From contig JADKDL010000011.1 in assembly GCA_016714605.1 (NCBI GenBank), positions 62,001 through 126,000 on the forward strand: a stretch of 64,000 nucleotides of DNA. The letters are read 5' to 3'. Origin of the DNA: Bacteroidales bacterium (lineage in GTDB: Bacteria > Bacteroidota > Bacteroidia > Bacteroidales > UBA1715). How positions within the stretch are numbered: position 1 is the stretch's first letter; the number at the start of each line of letters is the position of its first letter. Positions 17,430 through 26,634 of the stretch are shown here, one piece after another. A program made the position numbers and the translations under genes. Below the pieces are notes generated by a model. The model saw only the letters and a program-made list of their open reading frames with translations, searched no databases and was not told the DNA's origin.

Positions 17430-18356
17430 ATGGTTAGCAATCCATTTTATACTGATTTTAGAAGTAAAAATACTGATAGAACTGCAAAAAAGGACGGTTT
17501 TGGCAATGTGTCTGGTAATGAATTTGATTTGGCAAAGGATAATGCTTTTAAAGGAAAAGTTATTGCCATACTTCATTTATACACAGGTATCGGACACAAC
17601 GAAAACTTTGATTTTCTTCTGCCAGAAAAGGCTTTGCAAGAAAAGGGATTTTCCGTTGTTCGTTGGCAAAACGCTCTTCCGGATATAGAAGAATTTAAGA
17701 AAGTTCTTTCAAAGTCCACTCAACTCTGGATAATCTCAACAGAAACACAATTATTGAATGCTTCATACCTTAACGTAATCAAGGACTTTTTTAATCAAGG
17801 ACATGGTCTTTTTCTTTGGGGTGACAATGACCCTTTTCATAAAGATGCAGATTTTGTATCACAAAGTCTTTTTAATACTACAATGAGTGGTTATGAAATG
17901 GGAGACCAAGTTGTTTCTCTGCAAAAAGGAAATTCTAAAATAGGCATTGTACCTAATCACCCAATAACAACTGGATTGGAATTTCTATATGAGGGGATAA
18001 CGATTGCCGCAATTTCAATTAATAATGATTTAAAACCACTTATGTACAGTTCTGCTGGTAATGTAGTTACTGCATATTATGAAAGAGATGAAAAAAGAGC
18101 AATATTAGATGGTGGGTTTACAAGACTATACTGCAAGTGGGATACCGCTGGTACAGCTCGATTTGTAAAAAATGCCGCTGCTTGGCTTGCCAATACAGAA
18201 CGTTTTGAATTAAAAACTAATTTAACTCAACAGAATAAAATTGAAAATAATTCACTTGATGTGAATAATATTATTTCAAAATTTGACAATAAAAATATCT
18301 CCTCTATAATACCTCAATCATTGCCTAATACTGATTCAACAATTAATAAGTTCTGA
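17430..18356 (+). CDS. ThuA / class I amidotransferase-like protein
   Basis: A 308-residue protein beginning 4 bases after the kinase. The central part looks like a Rossmann-type alpha/beta domain of the ThuA or glutamine-amidotransferase-like group: IAILHLYTG, LPEKALQEKGFSVVRW, LWIISTETQLL, GHGLFLWGDNDP and KRAILDGGFTRLYCKW. No clear Cys-His-Glu triad can be assigned, so it may bind a ligand rather than catalyse. The tail is disordered-looking and ends TDSTINKF, similar to the end of kinase 1. The assignment rests on overall pattern and is tentative. Confidence 0.5.
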   Translation: MVSNPFYTDFRSKNTDRTAKKDGFGNVSGNEFDLAKDNAFKGKVIAILHLYTGIGHNENFDFLLPEKALQEKGFSVVRWQNALPDIEEFKKVLSKSTQLWIISTETQLLNASYLNVIKDFFNQGHGLFLWGDNDPFHKDADFVSQSLFNTTMSGYEMGDQVVSLQKGNSKIGIVPNHPITTGLEFLYEGITIAAISINNDLKPLMYSSAGNVVTAYYERDEKRAILDGGFTRLYCKWDTAGTARFVKNAAAWLANTERFELKTNLTQQNKIENNSLDVNNIISKFDNKNISSIIPQSLPNTDSTINKF

Positions 18357-18358
18357 TA

Positions 18359-19735
18359 ATGCCGATCAAAAGTGATATAATAAATGCTGTCAATAATCTT
18401 GATTATTTTTTAAATGTTAAGGAACTGAAAGGGGCAACTGTTAAGAAAAATCTGAATGGGCAACCTTTTTTCTTCACAGGTGGTTTCAATATGGTTTTTC
18501 AATTTGAAAAAAAATCGACTAAGTGGGCATTTCGTGTTTGGCATATTTATCTTCAAAATCTTAAAGTTCGTTTTCAGAAAATATCGCAATATTTAATAAA
18601 ACAAAAATTGTCTTATTTTGCTGATTTTATATACGATGAAAACGGATTGTTGGTGAACGGAACCTTGGTCGACACCATTCGAATGGTCTGGTTAGATGGT
18701 TTATTATTAAAGGATTTCTTACAATTAAATTTACTAAACAAGCAGAAACTATTAGACTTAGCAAAGTCATTTTTAGAAATGTGTAGTGAATTACACAAAA
18801 ACAAAATTTCTCATGGAGATTTACAACACGGTAATATAATCATTGACAATAACGGTAAAATTAAATTGATTGATTATGATTCAATTTGTATACCCGACAT
18901 TGAAGGAGAAGATGAGTTAGTAACAGGATTAAAAGGTTACCAACATCCAACTCGCTTAAATTCAAAAAATTGCGCATCATTAAAAGCAGATTATTTTTCA
19001 GAACTAGTTATATATTTGTCCATAATTGCTCTTGCAGAAAACCCATTATTATGGAATGATTATTATGTTGAAGAATCTGAAGTTTTACTTTTTGATGATG
19101 CCGATTTTACAAATCTTAGTCAATCTAATATATACAAATCACTGATTAGTCATTCTTCAAATGAAATCAAGGTCTTGCTTGAAATTTTGATTGACTATTT
19201 GAATAAGCAATCATACCTTGATTTAGAGCCATTTGAAGTATATTTAACACCACCTGTAATTGTCCATTTTTCTGTTGATAAAGAGGTTGTTATATCAGGT
19301 CAAAAAGTAACCTTATCCTGGGAGATAAAAAACGCTTTTGAAATTGAAATAAATAATGGGTTTGGAAAAATAATAAATGCTTTAGATAAAATTGATATTT
19401 TTCCAAGCCAAAATACAATTTATAGAATACAAGCAAAGGGGATTGGAGGAAAAGTTGAACAAGAGACGTTTGTTAAAGTTTTCCCAACTCCAATTATCGA
19501 ATCTCTTAAAATTCCGATGCCTGATTTTACGAGTAGGTTTAGTTTAAGTTCGATAGTTCTAAACCCGCCCAGTATAAATGTATCTATCAATTTACCTGAT
19601 TTCAATTTCGATATTCCGGAATACGTTTCTCCAAATATTCCTTTAAATAGGATAAAACTAGAATATAAACCCAAAATGTCAATTTTCAATTTTTCAAAAC
19701 TATATGAAAGAATCAGAAGGAAAAGCAAAATCTAA
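18359..19735 (+). CDS. Protein kinase-like protein 2 with Ig-like domain
   Basis: A 458-residue paralogue of the kinase at 16424: catalytic loop HGDLQHGNIII, metal loop IDYDSI, GLKGYQHPTR activation segment, and AFRVWH with Arg at the VAIK lysine position. After about residue 295 an Ig-like domain follows (PPVIVHFSVDKEVVISGQKVTLSWEIKNA ... VEQETFVKVF), of a type common in bacterial surface or scaffold proteins. The last 60 residues are Pro/Ile-rich. Two kinases with a shared unusual N-lobe in one operon suggest a cascade or heterodimer. Its 3' end overlaps the DUF4407 gene by 32 bases. Confidence 0.75.
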   Translation: MPIKSDIINAVNNLDYFLNVKELKGATVKKNLNGQPFFFTGGFNMVFQFEKKSTKWAFRVWHIYLQNLKVRFQKISQYLIKQKLSYFADFIYDENGLLVNGTLVDTIRMVWLDGLLLKDFLQLNLLNKQKLLDLAKSFLEMCSELHKNKISHGDLQHGNIIIDNNGKIKLIDYDSICIPDIEGEDELVTGLKGYQHPTRLNSKNCASLKADYFSELVIYLSIIALAENPLLWNDYYVEESEVLLFDDADFTNLSQSNIYKSLISHSSNEIKVLLEILIDYLNKQSYLDLEPFEVYLTPPVIVHFSVDKEVVISGQKVTLSWEIKNAFEIEINNGFGKIINALDKIDIFPSQNTIYRIQAKGIGGKVEQETFVKVFPTPIIESLKIPMPDFTSRFSLSSIVLNPPSINVSINLPDFNFDIPEYVSPNIPLNRIKLEYKPKMSIFNFSKLYERIRRKSKI

Positions 19736-21471
19736 CGAAGACAGAGAACTGAGTAGAATACAACATTTTCTATGTATCTGTGCTGGCGTTGATAAAGAGG
19801 TATTGAAACAATGTCCAACAGAATGGAATAAATATACCGGCATTGGTGCAACAATTTTATTCACCGGCATATTGGCTTCATTGTCAGGTGGCTTTGCATT
19901 ATATACAGTTTTTCGTAATGGCGAATTAACCAATACTGATGTAAGTGCTTTATTTCCAGCATTTATGTTCGGGGTTTTGTGGGGTTTGATTATTTTTAAT
20001 TTAGACCGTTTCATTGTTTCAACATTTAGAAAATATGAATCTGACACTTGGTGGATAAAGACAGGAAAGGAATTATTACAGGCTTCACCTCGAATAATAT
20101 TAGCAATAATTATTGCAATCGTTATATCGAAACCTATTGAAATTAAAATATTTGAAAGTCGTTTGGCAGAACAGATAAAGAAAAATGAAATTAGTTCAAA
20201 AAAGAACAATTCGTCTGAATTTGATAATATTTATGGAGTTTCTGACAAAGAAGGTAGAATATCAAATATTGATACAACAATTACAAAACTACAAACAGAG
20301 TTGAACTCTGACCCGCAAAATGTAAAAGATTTAATTAACAATAACCTTGCACAAGCAAATAGTACGCTAACAAGAATCAGAAATACAAATAATCCTAAAA
20401 TTGATATTCATAGGAGAAATATTAGTTCTATCAAGAACAATCAAAACAATTACCGCCCAGTTTTGGATGAATTTGGTAAAGAAGTTGACAAAAAGCTCAC
20501 CAAAGAAGCTAATGATAGAATTCGTGATGAAAATATTGCTATTGCCACACTAAATAGGGAGATAAATATTCAAGTAGGAGTAGTTAATGGTATCAATAAT
20601 CAAATCGTAGAAGCAAGAAAAAAATACAGAGAACAAAAGCAACAAGAAATTGACAACAAAAAAACCGAAAAAACTGATGAAGAAACTCGTTTAAAAGAAT
20701 CAAGAACGAAAGCAGATGAAGAAACTAGAACAGCAAATGTAACCTCTGAACGTGCGTTTACAAACAATTTTATAACACAAATTGAAGCTTTAGGCGACTT
20801 GACAGGTAATGATAAGACGATGTGGTGGACAAGTTTTATGATAACTTTATTGTTTTTGACTATAGAAATCGCTCCAATTCTAACAAAACTAATAACTAAA
20901 CGAGGACCTTACGATGAAATACTTGATAGAGTTGAATATGAAACAATGGTTGAGCAAAAAAGAAATAATCTCACAAAAAAACTCTGAGATAAATGAACTT
21001 TTAATTAAGGCAGAAGAAGCGGGGAAACTCAAAGGAGAAACATTTCTTCAATCTCAAAAAGACAAATTGGATGCAGAACTTAAAAACAACAAAATAATAC
21101 TTGACAAAATAGCTTCATATCAACAGGAAATTGCTTTGCTTCATATTGAAAACTGGTATAAGGTCGAAAAAGCTAAAGCAGAATCAATAATTGACAAACC
21201 AAAATTTGTAGATATTTTTTGGAAACAGAAAGATGCAATTGATAGTATTGAATATTGTTTCAGAAATGGGTCTGTATCCGATAATGAATTGTTGTATTTT
21301 GAGAATGGTCATTTGAGTAAAGGAAAATGGAATTTTGATGTTCCCAATAATGAAATCAAGATTGACCTGTTAAGCAATAATATTGAGTATGTTATTGTTG
21401 AAGTAAAAGAGACTCGCCTAAGGCTAAAAGACAAAGAAACAAATGAAATATTAAATTTTGAAAAAGTATAA
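19704..21471 (+). CDS. DUF4407 membrane/coiled-coil protein, with a frameshift at A7
   Basis: The first frame (19704-20987, 427 residues) is a clear DUF4407 protein: an N-terminal RIQHFLCICAGVDKE segment, four membrane spans (about residues 50-77, 92-112, 132-150, 375-395) with the NLDRF motif, and a long coiled coil between spans 3 and 4. It stops right after GPYDEILDRVEYE, where the family normally continues in a charged helix. That helix (NSEINELLIKAEEAGKLKGE...) is found in the +1 frame after an A7 run at 20975-20981 and continues to 21471 with a beta-rich tail. So this is one gene with an indel, a programmed shift, or two overlapping genes. It probably forms the membrane platform of the system. 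Confidence 0.7.
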
Positions 21472-21653
21472 TGGCTTGGAGGTTTAGAAAATCTAAGAAT
21501 TTCGGCCCATTTAGGGCGTCTGTTTCAAAGAGAGGTATTGGAACAAGTTTTGGCTTTCTCGGCTTTCGTTTTGGGGTTAGTCCAGATGGCAGGAGATATT
21601 GGAGTTTCGGAATACCAGGTTCGGGCTTATATTACATTAAATACTTTAATTAA
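21471..21653 (+). CDS. DUF4236 small protein
   Basis: A 60-residue protein overlapping the previous stop by one base. It matches the DUF4236 pattern of an N-terminal FRKS..GPFRASVSKRGIGTSFGF followed by Gly-rich strands SPDGRRYWSFGIPGSGLYY. The family is a short Gly-rich beta domain of unknown function, often next to membrane and zinc-ribbon genes. Position in the operon suggests a role with the DUF4407 protein. Confidence 0.75.
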   Translation: MAWRFRKSKNFGPFRASVSKRGIGTSFGFLGFRFGVSPDGRRYWSFGIPGSGLYYIKYFN

Positions 21654-21662
21654 ACGATTGCC

Positions 21663-22007
21663 ATGTTTAAAGGATTAAATACTGTCGGTAAAGGATTTGA
21701 AAAGAGTTTCAATTCTGTATATCATGCCAAAGTTCGTTGCCCGGTATGCAAAGAAGAAATCTATGCTAATGCGTTAATGTGTCCGAATTGTAAAACAGAT
21801 TTTAAAAGAGCTCCATACACAACACGCCTTGCATGGCAGAAAACAGCCTTAAAAATAGTTTTAGCATTTTCCATTCTAATTGCTTTGGCAATAAGTTTAA
21901 GTGAAGCACCTGTTTTATTGGGAATTATTGTTGGTCTGTTGTTTTATGGCTTGGGTTATGTAATAATTCAAAAAATTCAAAGCTTCATTAACTATCATAA
22001 TAAATAA
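21663..22007 (+). CDS. Zinc-ribbon protein with two membrane helices
   Basis: A 114-residue protein with an N-terminal zinc ribbon (CPVCKEEIYANALMCPNC, two CxxC knuckles, about residues 25-44) and two C-terminal hydrophobic helices (IVLAFSILIALAISL and VLLGIIVGLLFYGLGYVII). The TerY-P kinases of other bacteria carry zinc ribbons on the kinase itself; here the ribbon is on a separate membrane protein, which is an inference about equivalence. Confidence 0.7.
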   Translation: MFKGLNTVGKGFEKSFNSVYHAKVRCPVCKEEIYANALMCPNCKTDFKRAPYTTRLAWQKTALKIVLAFSILIALAISLSEAPVLLGIIVGLLFYGLGYVIIQKIQSFINYHNK

Positions 22008-22011
22008 AATC

Positions 22012-22242
22012 ATGGGACATTTTTCAGTAAGAGTAATGTATAGTAATGGGAAACCAGCAAGTGATGTCGGTGTAATGATTGATTATGGTCTATTAAACGG
22101 AACAGACGAAAAAAGAACCCATAGTGATGGTTGGGTTGAATTTCATAATCATGGCGACAAATCTGGTTATATTTGGGTTCATGGGCATAAGATGGGTTCA
22201 CATTCTTTGGCTGATGGTAAAACCTATTCATTTACAATTTAG
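22012..22242 (+). CDS. Small beta-sandwich-like protein, right bookend of the operon
   Basis: A 76-residue protein with the pattern FSVRVMYSNGKPASDVGVMIDYG ... HSDGWVEFHNHGDKSGYIWVHGHKMG, similar in length and strand order to the protein at 13790. The His-rich segment (FHNHGD, VHGHKMGSH) could bind metal, which the other bookend lacks. It starts 4 bases after the zinc-ribbon gene and is the last gene of the 9-kb cassette. Function unknown. Confidence 0.6.
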   Translation: MGHFSVRVMYSNGKPASDVGVMIDYGLLNGTDEKRTHSDGWVEFHNHGDKSGYIWVHGHKMGSHSLADGKTYSFTI

Positions 22243-22488
22243 TTCTTAAAACAATTTATAAATCAATATGCCGACACACAAAGCATACACATTTGCAAGC
22301 CGCACAAGCCCTGTCACAAACCAAAGCTTGCAAAAGAGTATGCTTTCCCCTGCCCTGAGAAAAAACAAAAAATCTTCCCCCTTAAAGAAAAATAAAACTT
22401 TGCCGACACACAACCCGACAGACAAAAACGTAATGACAGAACTGATTGATTATTATAATGGTATGTCGCTTGAAAGGAAAGAAGGCCT
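22243..22488 (+). other. Trailer of the 9-kb cassette with a nested hairpin
   Basis: No supported gene. A clean two-step hairpin is present: AAAGCATAC (22280-22288) with GTATGCTTT (22338-22346) and TTTGCAAGC (22292-22300) with GCTTGCAAA (22326-22334), with 3-base internal bulges ACA and AGA. It is preceded by GCCGACACACA, a motif repeated in the cassette leader. It may be a terminator-like or recombination-related structure. Confidence 0.55.
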
Positions 22489-22623
22489 GTTGGTAACAAA
22501 GGCTATATGCAATAAGGGTTTCAGAGGTAATTCAAGCATTCTGCCCCGCATAAAATTTCGTGTCGGTGGACAGGATAGTAGCCCGCAATCCCTTACTGCA
22601 TATAGCCTCGACCGTTATAGCGC
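22489..22623 (+). repeat. attC-like palindrome 14 (end of 9-kb cassette, distinct arms)
   Basis: Left box GTTGGTAAC (22489) complements 13525. Right box GTTATAGCGC (22614). Inner arms GGCTATATGCAATAAGGG and CCCTTACTGCATATAGCC are unrelated to the arms of neighbouring sites. Confidence 0.8.
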
Positions 22624-23248
22624 ATAAAATATAATTGCCACATTTCAACTGCTAGGGACTTGGAATTTTTGTAAAACGACTTTGTTTGATTTCGATTTTC
22701 TCAGGAAGCAATTGTGGGCTTTTAGCTGAAAAGAATTTTTGGTTGGGGCTTAAAATTCTAGGAAAATCGCTTGCGCTTTTAAGGCTTAAACGAAAAGAAA
22801 ATAGGGCAAATTCCTAGGGGCAATGTGAATCGAAATCGGGAACGAAATATATTTACATCAATCAAATTGGACTAGATTAAGAAGATTTACCAAATTGGCT
22901 AAATGGGTTGAAATTATAGCTAAATGGGTTGAAAGAATTTAAACTACCATGCCAAATATTGGGCTCGTAACCGAAAACAAAACTAAAAATTGTTACGAAA
23001 CAAGAAGCCTAAACAATCACTGAAATGGCTTTCGTTTTGACAAAAATGGTGAAATCATCGGCGAAAGAATTTCTAGGGATTTTCCTTCGAAACAAAACCA
23101 ATTTTTTGGCTAAAAGGCTAAAATATGGGCTAATTGTCGCCTTGGAAAACGATGAACAATTTTAGTTTACAATTTGCAAAATAATGCGTCAAAAAGGTAG
23201 TTTAAATTTGGCTAAAACGCTGCGAAGCTAAGTAGAAAAGAAAGTTAC
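22615..23248 (+). repeat. Non-coding cassette body, copy N4
   Basis: Nearly identical to N1 over its full length (differences are mostly single bases in A or T runs), pointing to recent duplication across 19 kb. Confidence 0.8.
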
Positions 23249-23385
23249 GCGCTATAACACGGCCTTTGCGCCAGGCGGGAAACTAAGTGAAATTTGAGTT
23301 AGGTTCTCGTATCAGATATAATTAGGAAAATGTATATTTGTAGTTCGAATACCGCCTATGCGCAAAGCCTGATCCGTTATAGCGC
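23249..23385 (+). repeat. attC-like palindrome 15 (non-coding cassette class)
   Basis: Boxes GCGCTATAAC (23249) and GTTATAGCGC (23376). Confidence 0.8.
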
Positions 23386-24013
23386 ATAACATATAAATTC
23401 TACATTTCAACTGCTAGAGACTTGGAAATTTAGTAAAACGACTTTGTTTGATTTCGATATTCTCGGGTAGCAATTGTGGGCTTTTAGCTGAACAGTTTTT
23501 TAGGTTGAGACCAAAAATTTATTCTTAAATCGCTTGCGCCTTTAAGGCATAAACGAAAAGAAACGTAGGGCTAATTTCTAGGGGCAATGTGAATCGAAAT
23601 CGGAAACGAAAAATATTTAAGTTAATAGATTTGGACTAGTTCAAGAAGATTTACCTAATTGGCTAAATGGGTTGAAATTATAGCTAAATGGCTGAAAGAA
23701 TTTAAACTACCTTGCCAAATATTGGGCTCGTAAACGAAAACGAAACTAAAAATTGTTACGAAACAAGAAGCCTAAATAATCACTAGAATGGCTTTCGTTT
23801 TGTCAAAAATAGTAAAATAATCGGCGGCGAAAAAGTTCCATGTAATTTTCCTTGGAAAACAAGCCCGATTCTTTTGGAACAATAATAAAATATGGCTAAA
23901 TGTCGCCTTGGGAAACGATGAACAATTTTAGTTTACAATTTGCAAATTAATACTCAAAAGGTAGTTTAAATTTGGCTAAATAGCTATGAAGCTAAGTAGA
24001 AAAAGAAAGTTAC
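23377..24013 (+). repeat. Non-coding cassette body, copy N5
   Basis: Divergent copy. AATTTAAACTACC/GGTAGTTTAAATT and AAACTAAAAATTG/CAATTTTAGTTT stems are intact. Confidence 0.8.
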
Positions 24014-24151
24014 GCGCTATAACACGGCCTTTGCGCCAGGCGAGAAACTAAGTGGAATTTGAGTTTATGGACTCGTATTAAATATGATTAGGAAAATGTA
24101 TATTTGTAATTCGAAATCCGCCTATGCGCAAAGCCTAGTCCGTTGGTGGTA
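24014..24151 (+). repeat. attC-like palindrome 16 (hybrid ends)
   Basis: Left box GCGCTATAAC (24014). Right box GTTGGTGGTA (24142) is the exact complement of TACCACCAAC at 25162. Confidence 0.8.
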
Positions 24152-24191
24152 ATGGTACGGAGACAATCCAAAAAAATTAAAGAATTATAAA

Positions 24192-25154
24192 ATGACAGTA
24201 AAAGAAGCCATTGTAAAAAGTTTAGACGACTTAAAAGGAATTGCAAATTCAATAGAATTGTGTGATTATATTTTAGAAAAAAAATATGCTGATTTTACAG
24301 GTAAGACACCAGCAGGAACAGTTTCCGCACAACTTGGAGATTTTATAAGAAAAGGTGACAAGAGAGTAAAACGAATCAAACAACAAGGTGGAAATTATGG
24401 GTATTACTTAACAAAATACGAACCAGAATTAAACCTTGATACTGAAACAATAATTTCTACAAATTCAACACCTATAAAGTCAGACAAAAAGAAAACATTT
24501 GAAGAAAGAGATTTGCATATACTATTATGCAGCTTTCTTAAAAACCTTGATACGTTCTCTAAAACTATATTTCACGAAAAATCAAACGGAAAAGACACAA
24601 ACCAAATATGGACACACCCAGATATGGTTGGAATTAAATTTCAAAATTTACGCAATAAGACAAGCCAAGAGTTTTTAAAATCAATCAATAAGGTAGATAC
24701 TTTTAAATTGAGCTCGTATGAACTTAAAAAAGAAATAAATACAGACAATGAATTGAAACAAGCATTTTTTCAAGCAGTATCAAATTCAAGTTGGGCAAAC
24801 TTTGGATATTTAGTTGCATTTGAATTTAGTGATGCATTGTATGACGAAATGCAAAGATTAAATCAATCATTTGGAATTGGTATTATAGAACTAAATGCAA
24901 ATCCTTATCAAAGTAAGATATTGTTTCCTGCAACACTTAAAGAACTTGATTTTAGAATGATAGATAAACTCTGTCAGAACAACAAAGAGTTTGAAAAATT
25001 CATTGAGCAAACAGAAAAACTATTAACAGCACAAGAACGATATATTAAAGCTACAATCAACGAATTTGACGAATTTTGTGATGACTATTTTGAAAATGAC
25101 ACAGACATTGAAAAGTATTGTAATGATAAAAATATACCAATGGACGAAAACTAA
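24192..25154 (+). CDS. HARE-HTH protein with a PD-(D/E)XK-like C-terminal domain (COG2958-like)
   Basis: A 320-residue protein. Residues 1-75 form a HARE-HTH (MTVKEAIVKSLDDLKGIANSIELCDYILEKKYADF ... TVSAQLGDFIRKG), a winged-helix domain linking DNA modification to nucleases and chromatin proteins. Residues 110-250 carry HPDMVGIKF and then FKLSSYELKKEI, a plausible nuclease core with Asp and Glu-x-Lys. An acidic tail follows (DEFDEFCDDYFENDTD). By family context this is a candidate restriction or modification-dependent nuclease acting on DNA; catalysis is unproven. Single gene in its cassette, whose ends match over 10 bases. Confidence 0.7.
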   Translation: MTVKEAIVKSLDDLKGIANSIELCDYILEKKYADFTGKTPAGTVSAQLGDFIRKGDKRVKRIKQQGGNYGYYLTKYEPELNLDTETIISTNSTPIKSDKKKTFEERDLHILLCSFLKNLDTFSKTIFHEKSNGKDTNQIWTHPDMVGIKFQNLRNKTSQEFLKSINKVDTFKLSSYELKKEINTDNELKQAFFQAVSNSSWANFGYLVAFEFSDALYDEMQRLNQSFGIGIIELNANPYQSKILFPATLKELDFRMIDKLCQNNKEFEKFIEQTEKLLTAQERYIKATINEFDEFCDDYFENDTDIEKYCNDKNIPMDEN

Positions 25155-25161
25155 AAACCAC

Positions 25162-25298
25162 TACCACCAACAAGGGTTTGGCAAAATGGGGGCAGAAGTG
25201 CTATATTTGAGCATTCGTACTTCTATCAACATTTGTGGTTTATTGAATATTTGAGCTTCGATTTCCCCCACTTCGCCAAGCCCCAAACCGTTGTGTGC
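25162..25298 (+). repeat. attC-like palindrome 17
   Basis: Boxes TACCACCAAC (25162) and GTTGTGTGC (25290). Arms GGGTTTGGC/GCCAAGCCC. Confidence 0.8.
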
Positions 25299-25416
25299 AA
25301 TACGACAGACACAGAAGAAACTCTAAAGGACGATTTAATCCAAAGCCAAAGCGTTGATTTAGACATTTAACCAAATTTTTAGAATTAAAAAACTAACTTA
25401 ACATAAAATATTCAGT

Positions 25417-26337
25417 ATGAACAAAACATATTTTAACACCCAATTTGTAGCACTAAGAAAATTTAACTCAAAAAAATTGTTTCTAATATTTATTTCTGTA
25501 ACTTTTTTTGGCTGTACTAAAGACCCTGTAGATACAGGAGGTGGTGGTACAAGCTCTTTAACTGAAAGAATAATTTCAGACACTTCCTATGGAACAAATT
25601 CTTATCAAAAAATGGATATTTATTTACCAGCAGGTAGAACATCAGCAACAAAAATGGTTATATTTATACACGGTGGTGGTTGGGAAAGTGGTAGCAAGAG
25701 CGACCCTGAATATTTGCAAATGTTTAATTTAATAAAACAAAAATGGTCACAAGCAGCCGTTGCTACAATAAATTATAGGTTAACAAGCAACCCAACAGTG
25801 CATCATTCAGAGATAATGGCTGATGTTTCATCGGCTGTAAATTTTTTGGTAACTAATAAGAGCAGCTTTGTTACATCTGATACCATTTGTATGATGGGAG
25901 CAAGTGCAGGTGGACACTTAGCAATGCTTTATACATACAAATTTAATTCCAACAATTACGTAAAATGTGTTGCCGATTTTTTTGGACCTGCAAAGCTAAA
26001 TGATTGGACTTGGTATAATACATTCAATGTTTTTATAAACAGGTCAATGACTGAAGTATTGACTAATTATAATGGAAGTGCTTGGAATGACGCTCTATAT
26101 GCATCAAACAGTCCTATATCCGTTGCTACAGCTCAGTCTAAACCAACCATTATATTTCACGGAACTTTAGATGCAGTAGTTCCATTGTATCAAAGCCAAT
26201 GGTTAAAAGGACAACTAACAACGTTAGGTGTAACTAATCAATATTATGAGTATATTGATGGACACGGTTTCAATTATACAAACACTTCTGATGCAATAGA
26301 AAAATCTGTAGCATTTTTTAAACAGCATTTGCAATAG
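25417..26337 (+). CDS. Lipoprotein alpha/beta hydrolase (BD-FAE / HSL-like)
   Basis: A 306-residue lipoprotein: lipobox FFGC at about residue 33, a short Gly-rich linker, then an alpha/beta hydrolase with HGGGW (oxyanion hole), GASAGGH (nucleophile Ser), FHGTLDAVVP (acid) and DGHGFNY (catalytic His). The HGGGW plus GxSAGG combination marks the hormone-sensitive-lipase/BD-FAE carboxylesterase group. It is anchored outside the cytoplasm and the ester substrate is unknown. A 120-base leader separates it from the recombination site. Cassette ends GTTGTGTGC and GCACACAAC are complementary. Confidence 0.8.
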   Translation: MNKTYFNTQFVALRKFNSKKLFLIFISVTFFGCTKDPVDTGGGGTSSLTERIISDTSYGTNSYQKMDIYLPAGRTSATKMVIFIHGGGWESGSKSDPEYLQMFNLIKQKWSQAAVATINYRLTSNPTVHHSEIMADVSSAVNFLVTNKSSFVTSDTICMMGASAGGHLAMLYTYKFNSNNYVKCVADFFGPAKLNDWTWYNTFNVFINRSMTEVLTNYNGSAWNDALYASNSPISVATAQSKPTIIFHGTLDAVVPLYQSQWLKGQLTTLGVTNQYYEYIDGHGFNYTNTSDAIEKSVAFFKQHLQ

Positions 26338-26394
26338 ACAATTTTGAAATAATCATCTAACCATCAATTTTAAAAGTACTAAATATGATGTACA

Positions 26395-26595
26395 GCACAC
26401 AACATTGGGTTTGGCTATAGCAGGGCTTGACAATGTAACTTCAGCTTCAGTTATCTATCAGCTTTGGTTCCAGCTCGACGTTTTTCAATTTGGCTTTTAG
26501 TTCTTAACTTCAACAAAATTATTTTAATTGGGCTGCGGTTACGGGCTGACAATTATGAAATCCCCTGCCATCGCCAAGCCCTATTCGTTAGCCGT
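26395..26595 (+). repeat. attC-like palindrome 18 (long form)
   Basis: Boxes GCACACAAC (26395) and GTTAGCCGT (26587). Arms GGGTTTGGCTATAGCAGGG and CCCCTGCCATCGCCAAGCCC, with a long loop. Confidence 0.75.
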
Positions 26596-26634
26596 CATTG
26601 TAAAGCGACACCCTCAAATATAAACAGAAAAGAA

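Noticed and set aside
22268..22627. 119-codon frame after the signalling operon
   Set aside because: It runs through the hairpin and the whole recombination site, so it is very likely non-coding.
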